Origin: Pochonia chlamydosporia 170
Taxonomy: Eukaryota > Ascomycota > Sordariomycetes > Hypocreales > Clavicipitaceae
Assembly (NCBI RefSeq): GCF_001653235.2
Contig: NC_035794.1
Location: 2,480,001-2,544,000 of the forward strand
DNA: 64,000 nucleotides
Direction of reading: 5' to 3'
Position numbers and translations under genes: made by a program. The stretch's first letter is position 1. Each line of letters starts with the position of its first letter. Below the pieces are notes generated by a model. The model made no database searches. It was given only the letters and a program-made list of their open reading frames with translations, and had not been told where the DNA came from. Shown piece after piece: positions 24,772 through 36,266 of this stretch.

Positions 24772-25539
24772 TCAGAGCCTCGGGTTTCCCACATTGGGCT
24801 CCCTGGAACCAGTCGGCATGATTGCAGGTTGGGGGGCAGCCAATGATGTCGGACTAGGAACCGCTTGGCTTTCGAGCCCTACACTGGCCCGCAACCACTG
24901 GGCAGTTCGAGAAGCGTCTCGGACACTAATCACATCAGGATGCCTCATCTCGATTAAACTGCTGAGTGACGGTGAGGCCTCAACAAGGCCAGGCTCTGGG
25001 ACCGCCTGCGTCTGCTCTGCCGACTCGTTCTCGTGCCCGTTCCTGTCCTCTCCACTACGCTCTTCCTCCACCCCTTCCATCGGATCATGTTCGAAGGCAG
25101 CATCAGCGAATTGTTGCTGCTGTCGTCGTCCATATAGCATTTCAAGAACCGCCCATGCATACGTCCTCACCCAGCTTTCTATCAGCTCAAGCTCCAGCAT
25201 CTGACGTTCTCGACGTGCCGTCAGCCGAGATTCCCAGAAATGTTGTTTCTCTTCCAGGGTCTCTCTCTTGATCATCCTCATCTCCTCTGTCACGCTGGCA
25301 TCTTGGTCAATCTGTCGATATTGTGCCCCCCAGCTCTCGAAGCGGTCGTCGTCGTCCAGAGCGAAATGATCGTCGACACAGCCTCGGCAAGACCATTTGT
25401 ATTTGGCCGATACAAGGACGTGCTGGAACTGTGGTGGGCAAAGTGACTGGGCATTGCAGCTCCTGGTCGTGCAGCAAAGCTTGAAAAGGTTGCAGTGCTT
25501 GCACCCCAGGTACTGCAATGTGGCAATGCAGCACGGCAT
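24772..25539 (-). CDS. Hypothetical protein, Cys-rich N terminus, acidic C terminus
   Basis: I do not recognise the family. The frame is open from 25569, but its first ATG codon is at 25539, giving 255 aa. The N terminus has closely spaced cysteines (CKHCNLFKLCC, a later SCRGC), which could bind a metal. The middle is a charged, Glu/Arg-rich, probably helical region (MRMIKRETLEEKQHFWESRL). The C-terminal third is acidic and Pro/Ser-rich. The coherent pattern of charged helices and Cys pairs distinguishes it from the random frames in the surrounding desert. An additional 5' exon is possible: a CAG acceptor-like site lies just upstream of the first codons. There is no close neighbour to inform function. 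Confidence 0.55.
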   Translation of the reverse strand: MPCCIATLQYLGCKHCNLFKLCCTTRSCNAQSLCPPQFQHVLVSAKYKWSCRGCVDDHFALDDDDRFESWGAQYRQIDQDASVTEEMRMIKRETLEEKQHFWESRLTARRERQMLELELIESWVRTYAWAVLEMLYGRRQQQQFADAAFEHDPMEGVEEERSGEDRNGHENESAEQTQAVPEPGLVEASPSLSSLIEMRHPDVISVRDASRTAQWLRASVGLESQAVPSPTSLAAPQPAIMPTGSREPNVGNPRL

Positions 25540-26602
25540 TTCCGCTGCCTGTACCGCTCTGCACGGCAAGACAGACGTTTGTGTTTATCGGAATGGGGGA
25601 CGAGACTCTGTGAAAATGGGTTTTCCGGAAGTGCAACAATCGCCACGACTGCTGTTATCTCCGAATGGTAGCCAAGATTGGGCAACCTGTAGTTGCAATG
25701 GGTCGTCGTAGCAGCGTGATGATGAACGTTTCAACACCGTCAAGGTTGCTAGTTCTTTCCTTCGTCCATGGAACGCAACGTATCTGCCAGTATGTATTTC
25801 GCTGCAGTCGGTTAGAGATACACCCAAGGCCAAGTCTTTGCCAGGTATGTGATACGAAAGATGACCGGTGATGCCAATGATAAGATGAGAAGAATGGAAC
25901 GAAACGACATTGACAGGACAGACTGACGCGGGGGCATGTTCTTGCTTCTCGCTCAGGCACTGTGGCTGGCGACTGCCTCATCGCGAGGTCAAGCAGGAGG
26001 AATTATGGCTCCTGGCTACCGTTGGGTCTGCTATTGGCGATGAAGCAAGTTTTGCAGATGCGTTGCGGCCATGCGCCGGCCGGGTCTATCGTGCAAACAA
26101 TCCACGTCAGTGTGTAAGTAGTGTGGAGTTTGTGCCCATCATAGCGCTGCCGCGTTGCTTTGGTCAAAGTATAACGACGATGGCGTGAATCATTTGCTCT
26201 ACGGTTTGGCTCAAAAGGCACTTGCTCGTTGAGTTCGTTAACGTAGGTGAGCCACATCATGGTGTTCAATAGCGGCGACAAAGTGTGCCCTTTGAATTTC
26301 CACAGGCGCCCATCATGGCTGGTGAGCAGTCGAGAAATAATAGAGCCATTCTGTGGTCGTCACGAGCACAAGAGAGGAAACATTGAAATATCGCGGGGTT
26401 CAAACATTCCACGTATGAGAGGCATCACTGCCCAAGGGTATAAAGTCAATCTCTTGCACACTTTTTCACATGCCCAAGCCCCAAACCAAGATCCAACGCC
26501 GATATGCTCCAATACCGCAAATGTGCGCATGGCTATAAAAACAAGATCCAATCTAAGACACTCTAAAATCGTACACCGTCTCTTCACCCAGAAAGTAGCG
26601 TA
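25540..26602. other. Intergenic, nothing recognised
   Basis: This lies between the unknown Cys-rich gene (start at 25539, minus) and the stop codon of the amidotransferase (26603, minus). It would contain the upstream region of the former and the 3' region of the latter. No RNA gene, repeat or additional coding exon could be supported. Confidence 0.5.
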
Positions 26603-27962
26603 TTATCGCAACTCGTTCGCGGACAGAGGGGTCAAGGAACGCCTGCTCACGTCAGGGCTCAGACTTCGTGAGCACAGAGTCTGCGCAGCTAATTTCCTGT
26701 AGCCATCGAAGCTAGATGGCGTCGTGCCGCTACCAGGACTAATGGATGTGCCGCTAGGCGGCTTCTCGTTCGAAATGAGGCCCTTGGTCTGAACAAAGGC
26801 ACTGGAGCGGACGTGATAGGGGTCTCGTTCGTAGTACTTGTCAAGGATGGGATGCACCATGACTGTCTGGCGATGAATGGTGAGGATAGAGTTTGTAGGA
26901 ACATTCACCCAGTTTTCTAGTTGGAGCACAGGGGGGAATAATAGTCAGCCTCACTCCTCAACCACAAGCTTTGCTCGCGCCATCAACTCACCACGCTCAA
27001 AAGTCAAAGGCTCGCTAGCCACAAGCACGATATCAGCCCCCTTGTCCTTGCGCTCCATCTGATACTGCCTGTCGTTGGGGTCAGCGGTCCGCGTCACCCA
27101 CTGCGTACCAGACGAATAGTACAGGCTGGCCGCCTCGTCCTTTGAGCTGCTAATATAGCGTGTGCAAATGACACTGTGGCCATCCGTCACAGCAAAGTTG
27201 AGCAAACTCCTAGTGTCGACATCCTCGTTCTGCAGCACATCCTGGGGAATCGCGTCGGTCAGCTCGTTGATCTGCGCAATAGTCTGCTCCACGGCCTTTC
27301 GCAAGACGGTCGGTCCGAAGCCACTCTCGGGCGATGAGCTGGGGTCGTGGCCGAGCCGCTCGAGGGTGTCGAGGAACAGCGCAAAGGCCCATTCGCTGTC
27401 GGTGCCGCCCTTGACCTCGAGGAACCACTTGTCCGCCAGGCGGCCGCCGAGCTTTCTCTTGATGTGTTTCCAGCCGCCGAGTCCGCCGTTGTGCATCCAC
27501 ATTAGGCTTGCGTGGGTAAAGGGGTGGCAGTTGTCCTCGCTGAGCGAGCCTTCGGTCGTGGCGCGGACATGGCCAAAGATGAGGCGTGAGGCCGTCTTGG
27601 AGGCGATGCGCTGGAGGTTTGTGCAGTTCCATGCTGGGATGGTGGACGTGAAGAGACAGGGCGCTGCCCCGAGCTTCGGATCCGTGTAGAATCCTATACC
27701 GAAGCCATCGGCGTTGTTTTGTCCTCGTCGGGTGTCCTGGGGTTGGTTAGACGGCGGCTCACAAAACTACGGCTAGTTTATGGCGTGGGGACTAACTAGA
27801 CGGAGCCGCGAGTCAAAGGACTGTTTCAATATGGAATGCGTCGGGTCGAGAATTAGCTTGGACAGGAGGATCTCGTCGCTGCCTTTGTATACCTGTGGTC
27901 CCATACCGTCAGTTGGAATATCCGACCTCGGAGGACGTTGAACGTACCAAGAAGCGGCACAT
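26603..27962 (-). CDS. DUG3: DUG3-type class II glutamine amidotransferase (glutathione degradation)
   Basis: Predicted complement(join(26603..26916, 26992..27736, 27797..27892, 27948..27962)), 389 aa; all three introns (55, 60, 75 nt) have GT...AG ends and keep frame. Exon 1 encodes only Met-Cys-Arg-Phe-Leu. The Cys at position 2 becomes the N-terminal nucleophile after Met removal, as in all class II (Ntn) amidotransferases. The following sequence (VYKGSDEILLSKLILDP, DGFGIGFYTD, HVRATTEGSLSEDNCHPF, MWMHNGGLGGW) is diagnostic of the Dug3 family. The last exon carries NWVNVPTNSILTIH. Dug3 works with Dug2 in the cytosol to cleave glutathione independently of gamma-glutamyl transpeptidase, supplying Cys, Glu and Gly. 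It is divergent from cdt2 with about 1 kb between starts. A Ser/Pro-rich tail of about 50 residues follows the conserved end. Confidence 0.92.
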
Positions 27963-28960
27963 GATTCGCCGGGAGAGTGACAGTTCACACAGCAAAAAAG
28001 ATCCTAGGACGAGGAGCGAAAGACTAAAAGGAATAGAATGATTGTTATAGTTGTAGGATGCAGGAACAGTCTTTGCGAGGTCGAGATGATGTCTGCTTCT
28101 GGGAGTCAGCGATATGGATGGGACGTGGCCAATTGTGAATCGCATCTCCAAATGACACCATACCTTGGATCCAGGGTTGCCACTGTGGCGTGCGGGAAGT
28201 GGATCTGAGTTGGATTTGATATTGATAAGGGGAAACGGGTATTTAAAGGCAGCGTGGACAGACAGTATGGAGCAGCCTGGACAAACAATGTGCCGGATTC
28301 CATCCGTGTCAAGGCGTTGCTTAGGGAGGGCGAGAGGGTTGAGAATCAATTGATGAGACTGGAAGAATGTGAGACACTTGTTGACCGGTTGACCAGTTGA
28401 GCTGCAACTGGGAGGCACATGGCACGTGGCCAATCGCTGTGGCGCCGCAGACGGCCATTGACCAAGCTGGCAGGGAAAAAGATGGGAATTGTGATCCTTC
28501 AAAACGAGATGATTCCTCACGATACGACGACCTCGATAATAAAATCTTTGAAGCGTTACATTATGAAATGCAACGTGTGCCGTGTCTGCTCAACCGTTCG
28601 TCTTGAGTTCTGTGGCTGAAGGTTCAAACGTTGACGGGTGTGGCTGTGCACCGTTTCGACTGCATTCTGCACTGCACATCACATCAACGCGACTTCCCAT
28701 TTACACGTCCGCGACGCCAGACCGCGTCTCGCTTCACATCTCCACCCCCAGCCTCAACCATGGATCTCTGAATCCTGTACAAAACCGGCCCTGGTGCAAA
28801 TGTCTTTCAAGCAGTCCTTTTATTCTTTCTCCCAGAAACTAATAAAATAATACCGTGCGAGCCTGTGCCGTAGAAATACTACCGACTCGACACGCCTGCA
28901 TCTGATATTGGATATTCGATACACAAACTTCAGCTGCCCGCCCACCCGCCTGTGAGCAGA
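27963..28960. promoter_or_regulatory. Divergent promoter region between DUG3-type gene and cdt2
   Basis: This 1-kb region separates the two start codons and must contain both promoters. An AT-richer segment near 28840-28860 (AATAAAATAATACC) lies about 110 nt before the cdt2 ATG, which is followed upstream by CA/CT-rich leader sequence. No specific operator could be identified. Confidence 0.4.
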
Positions 28961-31299
28961 ATGCAGCATCACCATGGCTCTGCTGTCCCTGACATGTTGC
29001 CCTCGAGCCCTCCGGCCCTCAGTTCTTCCCCGGCAAACCCATTTCTCTCGCCAACCCGAACCAGTCGCCGCAAGGAGAAGAGAAACCCGTCCGTCACGCC
29101 TAGAAGGTTTGGCCGTTTCTTCACGCCTCGGTCAACGTTGCCAACGGAAAGCCGGGCTGCCCTAGGACTCCTCAATGCATCCGCCACCAACCGTCAACTC
29201 ATCTCTCCTCAATCACTGGCCGCTGACCCGTTGAGCTCGGATCCGATATGCCCTTCATCACCAACTGAAGCCCTGGGGCACGTGGATGCTAACGGGGAGA
29301 AGAGGAAGCGGGCAGAGCTCGGTGGCCAGACTGTTCCAAAGCGACGACGAGGTCTGCTCGTGGATGACACTTCTCCCCCTACACTTCGACTTCCCGGAAG
29401 AAGCTTCCACATGTCTCGGGACGGCAATGTACAAATGGTGGAACAAAGTCAAACAGATGCGAGAGACGGGCTGGACGACAGGCGGCGAGCTACCTTGGTA
29501 TGCCATGTGCTAATGACCCTGAATCCGGTGACGATGTGCTAATTCCGGCAGAGTCACTTCTTCAAAGCTAGTCGCAGTGGAAGTATTGGTGGCATGGAGG
29601 AAAAGTCGCTTTCCGTTGCACCCAGTCTTCAGCCGTCCGAGTTGAGAACAAACCTGGTATGTCCTGACACTCCACTGTCACTGTCACTGTCACTGTCACC
29701 ACACACAATCATCTCATCATTTTTATGCAGACCCTCGAAGGATATCAGCCGGAACCCATTCGCAAACTTCGCAACCGTGGTTTCGCTGCACAGCTGCTGG
29801 ACAGGGAGCATGGATTCGCCTCTCACACTGGCAGGCAGTACCTCAGCTTTCCGGCCTGCGACCCTAGAACTCTCACAGCATCCTTTTACAGCGAAAGCCA
29901 AGACACCCACCTCTGTACCTCGTATACCAGTCCAGGCAACACCATCCCCTTTAGTCTCGCCAGCTGCCACGGTGCTCCTGTAACCGTCATTGGCGACGAG
30001 CAGGGCATTGTGCGGTTCTTCAACACCGACACGACACACGACCCGTTTGAGTCCAAGATTGGAGTCCACGTCAAGGTTCACGACAATGCCATTATGGATC
30101 TGGACCTGTCCGTGGACGACTGTCGGCTGGCAACGGCCAGTGGAGATCGAACGGGCAAAATCGTCGACGTGATGACGCAAACAGTTGCTGTCGAGCTCGC
30201 CAGTGGACACTGGGACTCTCTCCGTCAAATCGCCTTCCAGCCAGGCGCATGCAACGGCAGCACGCTCGCGACATCAGACCGAGCCGGCCGTGTGCAAATA
30301 TGGGATTTGCGGTGTTCTTCGATGCCCACACAGTGCTTCTCGGCAGAGGGCGTCGACTACACAGGCGAACGCGACACCACGCTTGAACCCGTCGCCGCCA
30401 AAACCATCAACACCATCACCAACGCCCACGAACGCACCATCCAGGGAACCACATCAACAGCCTCCATCACCGCCATCCAGTGGCTCCCATCGGGCAGGGA
30501 ACACCTCCTCCTCACCGCCAGCGAGGCCAACGCCTCCATCAAGCTCTGGGACACGAGATACATCAAGCCACGCCGACAGGCAGAAGAGACGCCCCTCGCC
30601 ATAACCCCCCAGCCCACATCCCACGCCTGGCGATCCTACGGCATCACGTCCATGGCCCTCAGCACCGACGCCTCCCGCCTCTACGCCGTCTGCAAAGACA
30701 GCACCATCTACGCCTACTCCACCTCACACTTGATGCTCGGCCACGCACCCGAACTCGACGACTCCGCGCCCAAGCGCAAGCCCTCCGGTGCCCAGGGCCT
30801 GGGGCCTCTCTACGGCTTCAAACACGACTTCTTCCGCGCCTCATCCTTCTACGTCAAGTGCGCGCTGCGACACCGCACCCCCGCCAACAACTACCAGGAG
30901 GAACTCCTCGCCGTGGGCAGCTCAGACAGCTGCGCCGTGCTCTTCCCCACGGACGAGCGCTACCTGTACGCCAACTACGCCAAGCAGGCACACAGGCTCG
31001 ACGAGCCCACACCCTCGCACTCCGCGACACCCTCGTCACCTCCTTCTTCCGTTCCTATTTTCCGGGCCGGCACGCCCCTTGCTCATGGTCATTCCCGCGA
31101 GGTGACGACCTTGAATTGGTCGCACCACGGCAAACTGGTCACCGCGTCGGATGACTACCTCGTTCGACACTGGCAGGCGGATGCCAATAGGGCCAGGTAC
31201 CTGCGACAGGTGGGTGACTTTGGGCCCGACAGACACATGGCTGGGTGGGCGGACGTGCTGTCCGTCTGGGATGCTGATGATGATGACGATGAACATTGA
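28961..31299 (+). CDS. cdt2: Cdt2-like WD40 substrate receptor of CRL4 ubiquitin ligase
   Basis: Predicted join(28961..29497, 29552..29656, 29731..31299), 736 aa; introns of 54 and 74 nt are phase 0 with good GT...AG ends. An earlier in-frame GTG at 28952 is not used as start. The first ~200 residues are low-complexity, Ser/Pro/Arg-rich. The WD40 propeller starts at about 220 and includes LATASGDRTGKIVDV, VQIWDLRC and IKLWDTRY, where the WD-x-R pattern is the DWD box that contacts Ddb1. The last blades (VTTLNWSHHGKLVTASDDYLVRHW) are complete and the tail is acidic. Cdt2 directs Cul4-Ddb1 to PCNA-bound substrates (Cdt1 and, in fission yeast, Spd1) during S phase and DNA repair, in the nucleus. 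Identification rests on propeller order and the DWD motifs; another DWD protein is possible but less likely. Confidence 0.82.
29675..29698 (+). repeat. (CTGTCA)4 tandem repeat in cdt2 intron 2
   Basis: Four perfect copies of the hexamer CTGTCA lie between donor (29657) and acceptor (29730) of the second cdt2 intron. The repeat makes up a third of the intron. It is likely length-variable between strains. Confidence 0.85.
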
Positions 31300-31832
31300 C
31301 CAACATTTGGGGACCCTGGACGGGGTTATAATGCACATTACCACAAACTGCATTTTGCATGGCGTTGGCATACAATACACAGATATCTGCACAGCATAGC
31401 AAGCAACAATGACATTTTTCAAAAGACCCCTGAAGGACCACGTATTGGACCATGTGACTACCTAGGTAGGTAATAATACTCGTAAACGCTACTAGCAAAC
31501 TGAAATGCATGCCCACAGCCCACCTGTTGTGAAACCGCGGGTCCATCTCCAAGTCGAACGAAATCCCCAATATCCATGCCATGCTGACTCGCTTAACCAA
31601 CGCCCCGAAATGTCAATGGAACAAAAAACGCCACGGATGCAGTAATCGTATACTTTTGTGCCTGCTTATGCAGGTCAATCATGATGAGGAGCGAGCGAGC
31701 GATAGTAAGGCTTGTACCACCACGCCGGGGGGGGCGACCACAGCCTGCTCATCTCCGTATTGAGCGTGTTGAACATGTTGAACGACCGGGACCGAGCCAA
31801 AAACAATATGTTGAGCCATCCGCATGTGCCAT
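31300..31832. other. Convergent 3' intergenic region
   Basis: It separates the 3' ends of cdt2 (plus) and the heme-oxygenase-like gene (minus) and should hold both polyadenylation regions. It contains a CCTAGGTAGGTA motif near 31464 of the same kind seen near 11040. No gene was recognised. Confidence 0.5.
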
Positions 31833-33269
31833 CTACTCCAAGGATGCGGCCCGTCGGCCCGAGAAGAGTGCCCCAACTATGATCATCCCGATCGCTATCC
31901 CCAATACCCAATTAGTAACTTGCTCCCGACGCAGGCGTTTCGAGGCCATCTTGAGGCTCTCGGCCAAGTCCGTTGCCGAGTCGCTCGTGCTACCGCCGCC
32001 GTGGCCCCTCGAGGGGTGAGGGAGTGTCTTTTCGAATCTCACCGATTTGGAGAGCCCCGGACACAACTCTATGCCTGTGGAGGAGGGAATAGTGGGATGG
32101 TTGTCAGGGTAGTGGGAAAGGGGTGTATTTTCTCGAATGCGGGCAGGGGTAGTATTGCTTTCCGGTGTCGACTCCTCGTCACTGTCACCGGTGGTATCGC
32201 TGCCAGACAGGCCAGAAGCCCTGTTTGATGAGCCTCTTGCGCTGCGTTCTCTGGTGACTACGACGCTGTCTCGGAAGCGATGAAGCGGAATGGGCTTTTT
32301 GATGATCGTGGCGACAGACCGTACCGAGACTGGGTTGTCAATGGACGGCTCGATGTTGTGTCCAGCGGCCATGACATGATCCAGCTGGGCAACGACGAGA
32401 ATCATGTTTTCGAATATGCAAATCGCCTCCTGCACAATGTCATGCTTTTCCTGGTAGCAGAGCATTCCCTCGCAATCAGCGAGTTTCTGCTTAAAGTCTC
32501 GTTTCAAGTCTTCGCCGTCCTCGGGGGTGTCAAAGTGGAAAAATGCAAGTGGCAGCCTGCCGGAAGAGTTTCCAGAAGAATGCTGAGCTTGCTCCCCTTC
32601 CGCCGTCCCGTTTCTTGCATCTGTTGGCTCGCGAGATCTCCAAGCCGGCATCAAGGGAGGATTCGTGGCCACCTTATCCCAAAACTCCCTGCCCGCAGAC
32701 TCAAGGGTGGCCCGTATGAATCGACCACCCGCGAAAAGCGCCATGTACATAATGTACGAGTACGCCAGCAGCACGTGCGGCTTGTTCTTGATAGCCCGAC
32801 CAATGTGGTTCACAACCTCAGCAAGATGACCCGTCTTGCTCACAATGGCCATCTGCTCCCTCGTCTCGGCTGCGGTCCACCCCGTCATGGACTGGATATC
32901 CGCGACAAGACGATCCGTACGAATCAGCCCGGGCATGTGCAAGAGGTCCAGCGTTTCTCGCAAGCCATCCGAGACAATCGGTTTGCGAGGTTTGCGAGTA
33001 TCTGGCTCCTGTGAATCATCATCTCCAGCCTGTTCCGCAGGTTCGTGAACAATCTCTTGCCACGATGATTCAAAGGTTGAGTAAATTGGCGCAATGTGCA
33101 GCAAGCCCGAGGCGTAGACATAGGAATCGCCTGCCTGAGGGGGCAAAACTAGCGGCAGCCTCGCAATAATCAGCTTGTTAAGCCGGGAGTGAATGCTCCT
33201 TGTGGCAACGGCAATCGACTCGGCCAGCGGTCGATCTTGGCGAAACGAATCAAGGGGAGTGGATGTCAT
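31833..33269 (-). CDS. Heme-oxygenase-like tail-anchored membrane protein
   Basis: Single exon, 478 aa. The N-terminal ~290 residues fit the all-helical heme oxygenase fold: PLAESIAVATRSIHSRLN matches the proximal-helix region, with His27 at the place of the heme-ligating histidine. SGLLHIAPIYSTFE matches the following helix, and YIMYMALFAGGRFIRATL matches the distal glycine-bearing helix. The distal Asp that is needed for oxygen activation in human HO-1 (LGDLSGG) is replaced here by a hydrophobic residue (MALFAGG), so catalysis is uncertain. A disordered Ser/Thr/Asp-rich linker follows, then a C-terminal transmembrane helix (WVLGIAIGMIIVGALF) ending in Gly-Arg-Arg, typical of tail anchoring to the ER or mitochondrial outer membrane. 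Classical heme oxygenases release biliverdin, CO and iron. Whether this one degrades, binds or senses heme cannot be decided. Confidence 0.75.
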   Translation of the reverse strand: MTSTPLDSFRQDRPLAESIAVATRSIHSRLNKLIIARLPLVLPPQAGDSYVYASGLLHIAPIYSTFESSWQEIVHEPAEQAGDDDSQEPDTRKPRKPIVSDGLRETLDLLHMPGLIRTDRLVADIQSMTGWTAAETREQMAIVSKTGHLAEVVNHIGRAIKNKPHVLLAYSYIMYMALFAGGRFIRATLESAGREFWDKVATNPPLMPAWRSREPTDARNGTAEGEQAQHSSGNSSGRLPLAFFHFDTPEDGEDLKRDFKQKLADCEGMLCYQEKHDIVQEAICIFENMILVVAQLDHVMAAGHNIEPSIDNPVSVRSVATIIKKPIPLHRFRDSVVVTRERSARGSSNRASGLSGSDTTGDSDEESTPESNTTPARIRENTPLSHYPDNHPTIPSSTGIELCPGLSKSVRFEKTLPHPSRGHGGGSTSDSATDLAESLKMASKRLRREQVTNWVLGIAIGMIIVGALFSGRRAASLE

Positions 33270-33559
33270 TTTGATCCCGTTTCTTCTTTTCTTTGTAATT
33301 TGCTTTTGCTAATGTATCTTGTAATGATGTGATGTACGAAGCCTCATAACAATAAGGCCGAGGTCTTTATCAAGGAGAGGTTGATTGAAACCTCCTGTTC
33401 TCTAGGTGCGTTGGTATCTATAGGGAAGACGAAATGAAGGAGAAGAAAACGATCGATATCAAGATTCCCTCCGTCCTTAAGTAGACAGGCAGGAGTCGAG
33501 GCCGGAAAACAAGCCAAGGCAGGCGCATCCAGTCTCGACGTTCTCGGAAGGAGCAGCAT

Positions 33560-33591
<32 letters not shown>

Positions 33592-34722
33592 AGAACACAT
33601 TGTCAGCGGCAAACTTGCGTCAAAAGCATCACCATTGGATCGTAAAGTGACGATATCGCCTCAGCTTGATGTAGTGATACGGTGATGACAGATCAGAAGA
33701 CTCGAGTCTCAGCTGCACCATCCAGACAAGAGACGTCACCCAGACAATCTGCGAACCGTTCGTTGGAGAAAAGAAAGCAAGACCGAGGAGTCGAGCATCC
33801 GCCACTGGCCATTAGGCGAGTTTTGTGCAAAACCGGCGACTTTCGGCCTTATCGCAGCATCAAGGGTCCAGTGCCAGGTTTTTTGAGATGGCAAAGCGGA
33901 GATGATTTGACCAGGGTGCTTGACGCCTCTGGCTATTGATTCTGCTAGTACGTCTTGGTCTCGGGATGCATTATCGTCGGACAATGCATCATGTGGGAAG
34001 GGACGGGGAGATGAAGGCAGACCGGAGAGGTCTTGTCGCGAGGGGAACTGGCGAAAACACAAAACACGTCACTGCCCAGGCAAAAAAAAAAGCAGACGAG
34101 AAAAGAAACTTTGGGATAAAGAACACAAGAATTCCATGTCATCGGAGAATTTCCCATATTTCCCCCTCAAAATTTGCCACATGTTCCTGGGTTTTTGATG
34201 TTGATAACTGCCCACTTTTACGGAGTTGTCAGTTTGCTCCGCCGATCGAGGAATAGGCGTGCCATCGATCAGATGCTGCGTCCTCCACTCCGTCGTGAAT
34301 TGCAAACCGGGTACGTGGTGCGCTGCTCTACCGTACTGTACTGTGGGAGAAGCAAAAAGAGAAAAATAAGAATTATAGACATTTTCGCGTATAGGGATTG
34401 GTCTGAAACAAACGCCGACTATGTGACTTGGCTCGAAAATTCTTGTGCAACGTCAGTTACTCAACGTGGGCAGAATGGAGTGTCGGCGATGAATCCGAAT
34501 GGACGACCGGTTGGTCCACCAAATCAGCCAAATGTGACTGTTCATTGTTTGCTACAAGGCATGCATGCGTGTATGACTGCATGCTAGATCGGAGATGGGC
34601 ACGCTGGCAGGCTGGCAGACTGGCGGCAGACTGGCGGCAGACTGGCGACCGATAAGAGATGTCCGTCATTGAAGCCCAATGATGATGCAAGTTTCTATCT
34701 CATGGTTGGAAAATTCCCAATT
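33270..34722. other. Intergenic, upstream of heme-oxygenase-like gene; contains CAG repeat
   Basis: It spans from the start codon of the heme-oxygenase-like gene to the stop codon of the SLC35F-like transporter, both on the minus strand. It contains (CAG)9 at 33563-33589 and, near 34600-34648, tandem CTGGCAG/CTGGCGGCAGA units. No coding gene or RNA gene was recognised. Confidence 0.5.
33563..33589 (+). repeat. (CAG)9 microsatellite
   Basis: Nine perfect CAG units, followed by CAA, lie about 295 nt upstream of the heme-oxygenase-like start codon (CTG on the transcribed-gene strand). It is outside any supported coding frame, so it is probably promoter or 5' UTR sequence. Confidence 0.85.
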
Positions 34723-36266
34723 CTATACACTTCCCTGTTCTTGGGGGCCTTGTTCCCTTGTGTCCCCCTCCTCCCGGCTCTCGTTGTTTATAAAGACAAA
34801 TGACACAAACACAACGGCTGCGCCAATCCAATACACAAAGCTCGAGTATTGTCCGTATTGTATCATTTCCCCCACCAGGGACAGAGGAATCGTAAGAGAA
34901 AGCCCAACCGTCACGACCAGCGGGGTGGTTAGGAGCATAGCAAACGCCCAAGAAATGTCGCTGACAAAGGATGCCAACGAATTAACCTGCGGCGTGTCAG
35001 TTGTGTATCAAGGTGCAAGCGTCGTCGCATGTCGACTTACGATGATGATTGTCCAAATCTTGCCGGTAGGAGGCATTTCAAACTACCCAAGTATTAGTCA
35101 AGAACACGCAGCAGTGCAGGCAATAGTCGGCAGGGTCGTAGGAAGGAAAAGGCAGCCCCCAACGTACCGGTTCAATATTCGTCCAATGCAAAATGAAAAA
35201 CAGCGGCCACAGCAGCGCCAAATTAAACACGCCAACCAATCCAAAGAATAACCGCATGTCTACCTTGTCCTCATTGCCCACCCGTCTCTTCATCACCGTA
35301 ACGTACATGCCGTAGACCACGGCGCTGAAAAAAGCCATCGAGTCACCAATGGCAATCTGCCCGGGTGTCTTGTGCGGGAACGACCCCCGGTTCTCGTCGC
35401 TCTCCCCCGACAAGTCGACAGTCGAGATCAAGACGATGCCGATGAGGGAGGCCATGACGCCAATCAGCTTGCGCACCGAAAAGGGCTCGACCCGGAACAG
35501 TGCGCAAAACACCAACGTCCACACGCTGCTTGTGGAAGTGAGGATCGTAACGCTCGCCACGCTAGTGTACTCCAAGCAGGCCGATGCAAAGTAGTTGGCA
35601 AAGAACCAGAGCATGCAAAACTCCAAGCTGAGGATGGCGGTTTCGCGAAACGTGAGCCTCTCGTCGCCGGGTTGCACGACAGCTTCCACTGCCGCCTCGT
35701 TGTCCACCATGAGGGTCTCCCCGTCGAGGTCGTCTTCGGTCGCCGCCTTGGTATATGAGCCCTGCTGCCTCTGCTCCGTCCACATTTGAACCAAGTCATT
35801 GCGTAGGCCGCGCAGGCCATGGCTGAGCAGGTATTTCACAAACATGGGCACCAGCGAAATCGCAAAGACGGAGGTATTGACGTAGACGAGAAAGAATGGC
35901 TTGTCGTATGTGTGGTCGGAAAAGATGAACTGTGTGCTCGTTAGTCCCGTTGCCTCAGAGCCAAGGCGGGTGATGGTTGCGTACGCTGGCTAGAAAGTTT
36001 GACAAGGTCCATAGGAACACCGTCAACAGCAACAAGCAGATTCCCAATGTCCGTCTCGCCACGCCTCCCAACCCCATGCTAGCCCAAAAGCCGGTGCGTT
36101 TCGTTGGCAATAGTGACGGGGCGGCCAGCGAAGCCGTCGACGCCGTCAATTCAACGGCATCTTCGCGTTCTCCGGGGGCGGATACCCGCCGATGATTTGC
36201 ATCGGTCGCATCGGCAGAGCTAGCAAAGGCATCTTCGCCGGCGTGTCGTAGGTTTGAAGTCGTCAT
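34723..36266 (-). CDS. Drug/metabolite transporter superfamily protein, SLC35F/Thi74-like
   Basis: Predicted complement(join(34723..34986, 35041..35082, 35168..35929, 35985..36266)), 449 aa. All introns (54-85 nt) have GT...AG ends, and frame is kept through a 42-nt exon. The first helix is TLGICLLLLTVFLWTLSNFLAS. Exon 2 begins FIFSDHTYDKPFFLVYVNTS, characteristic of the SLC35F5/Thi74 family. Conserved EamA-type segments follow: ANYFASACLEYTSVASVTIL, FSVRKLIGVMASLIGIVLIS, DSMAFFSAVVYGMYVTVMKRR, then SWAFAMLLTTPLVVTVGLSL. About ten transmembrane helices are expected, with a ~60-residue hydrophilic loop in the first half. Family members sit in vacuolar or endomembranes; substrates are mostly unknown, and yeast Thi74 is thiamine-regulated. 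The next gene in the same orientation is the Ca3427-like protein. Confidence 0.85.

Noticed and set aside
30480..31154. 224-codon plus-strand frame within cdt2
   Set aside because: Arg/His/Leu-rich out-of-frame reading of the WD40 coding exon.
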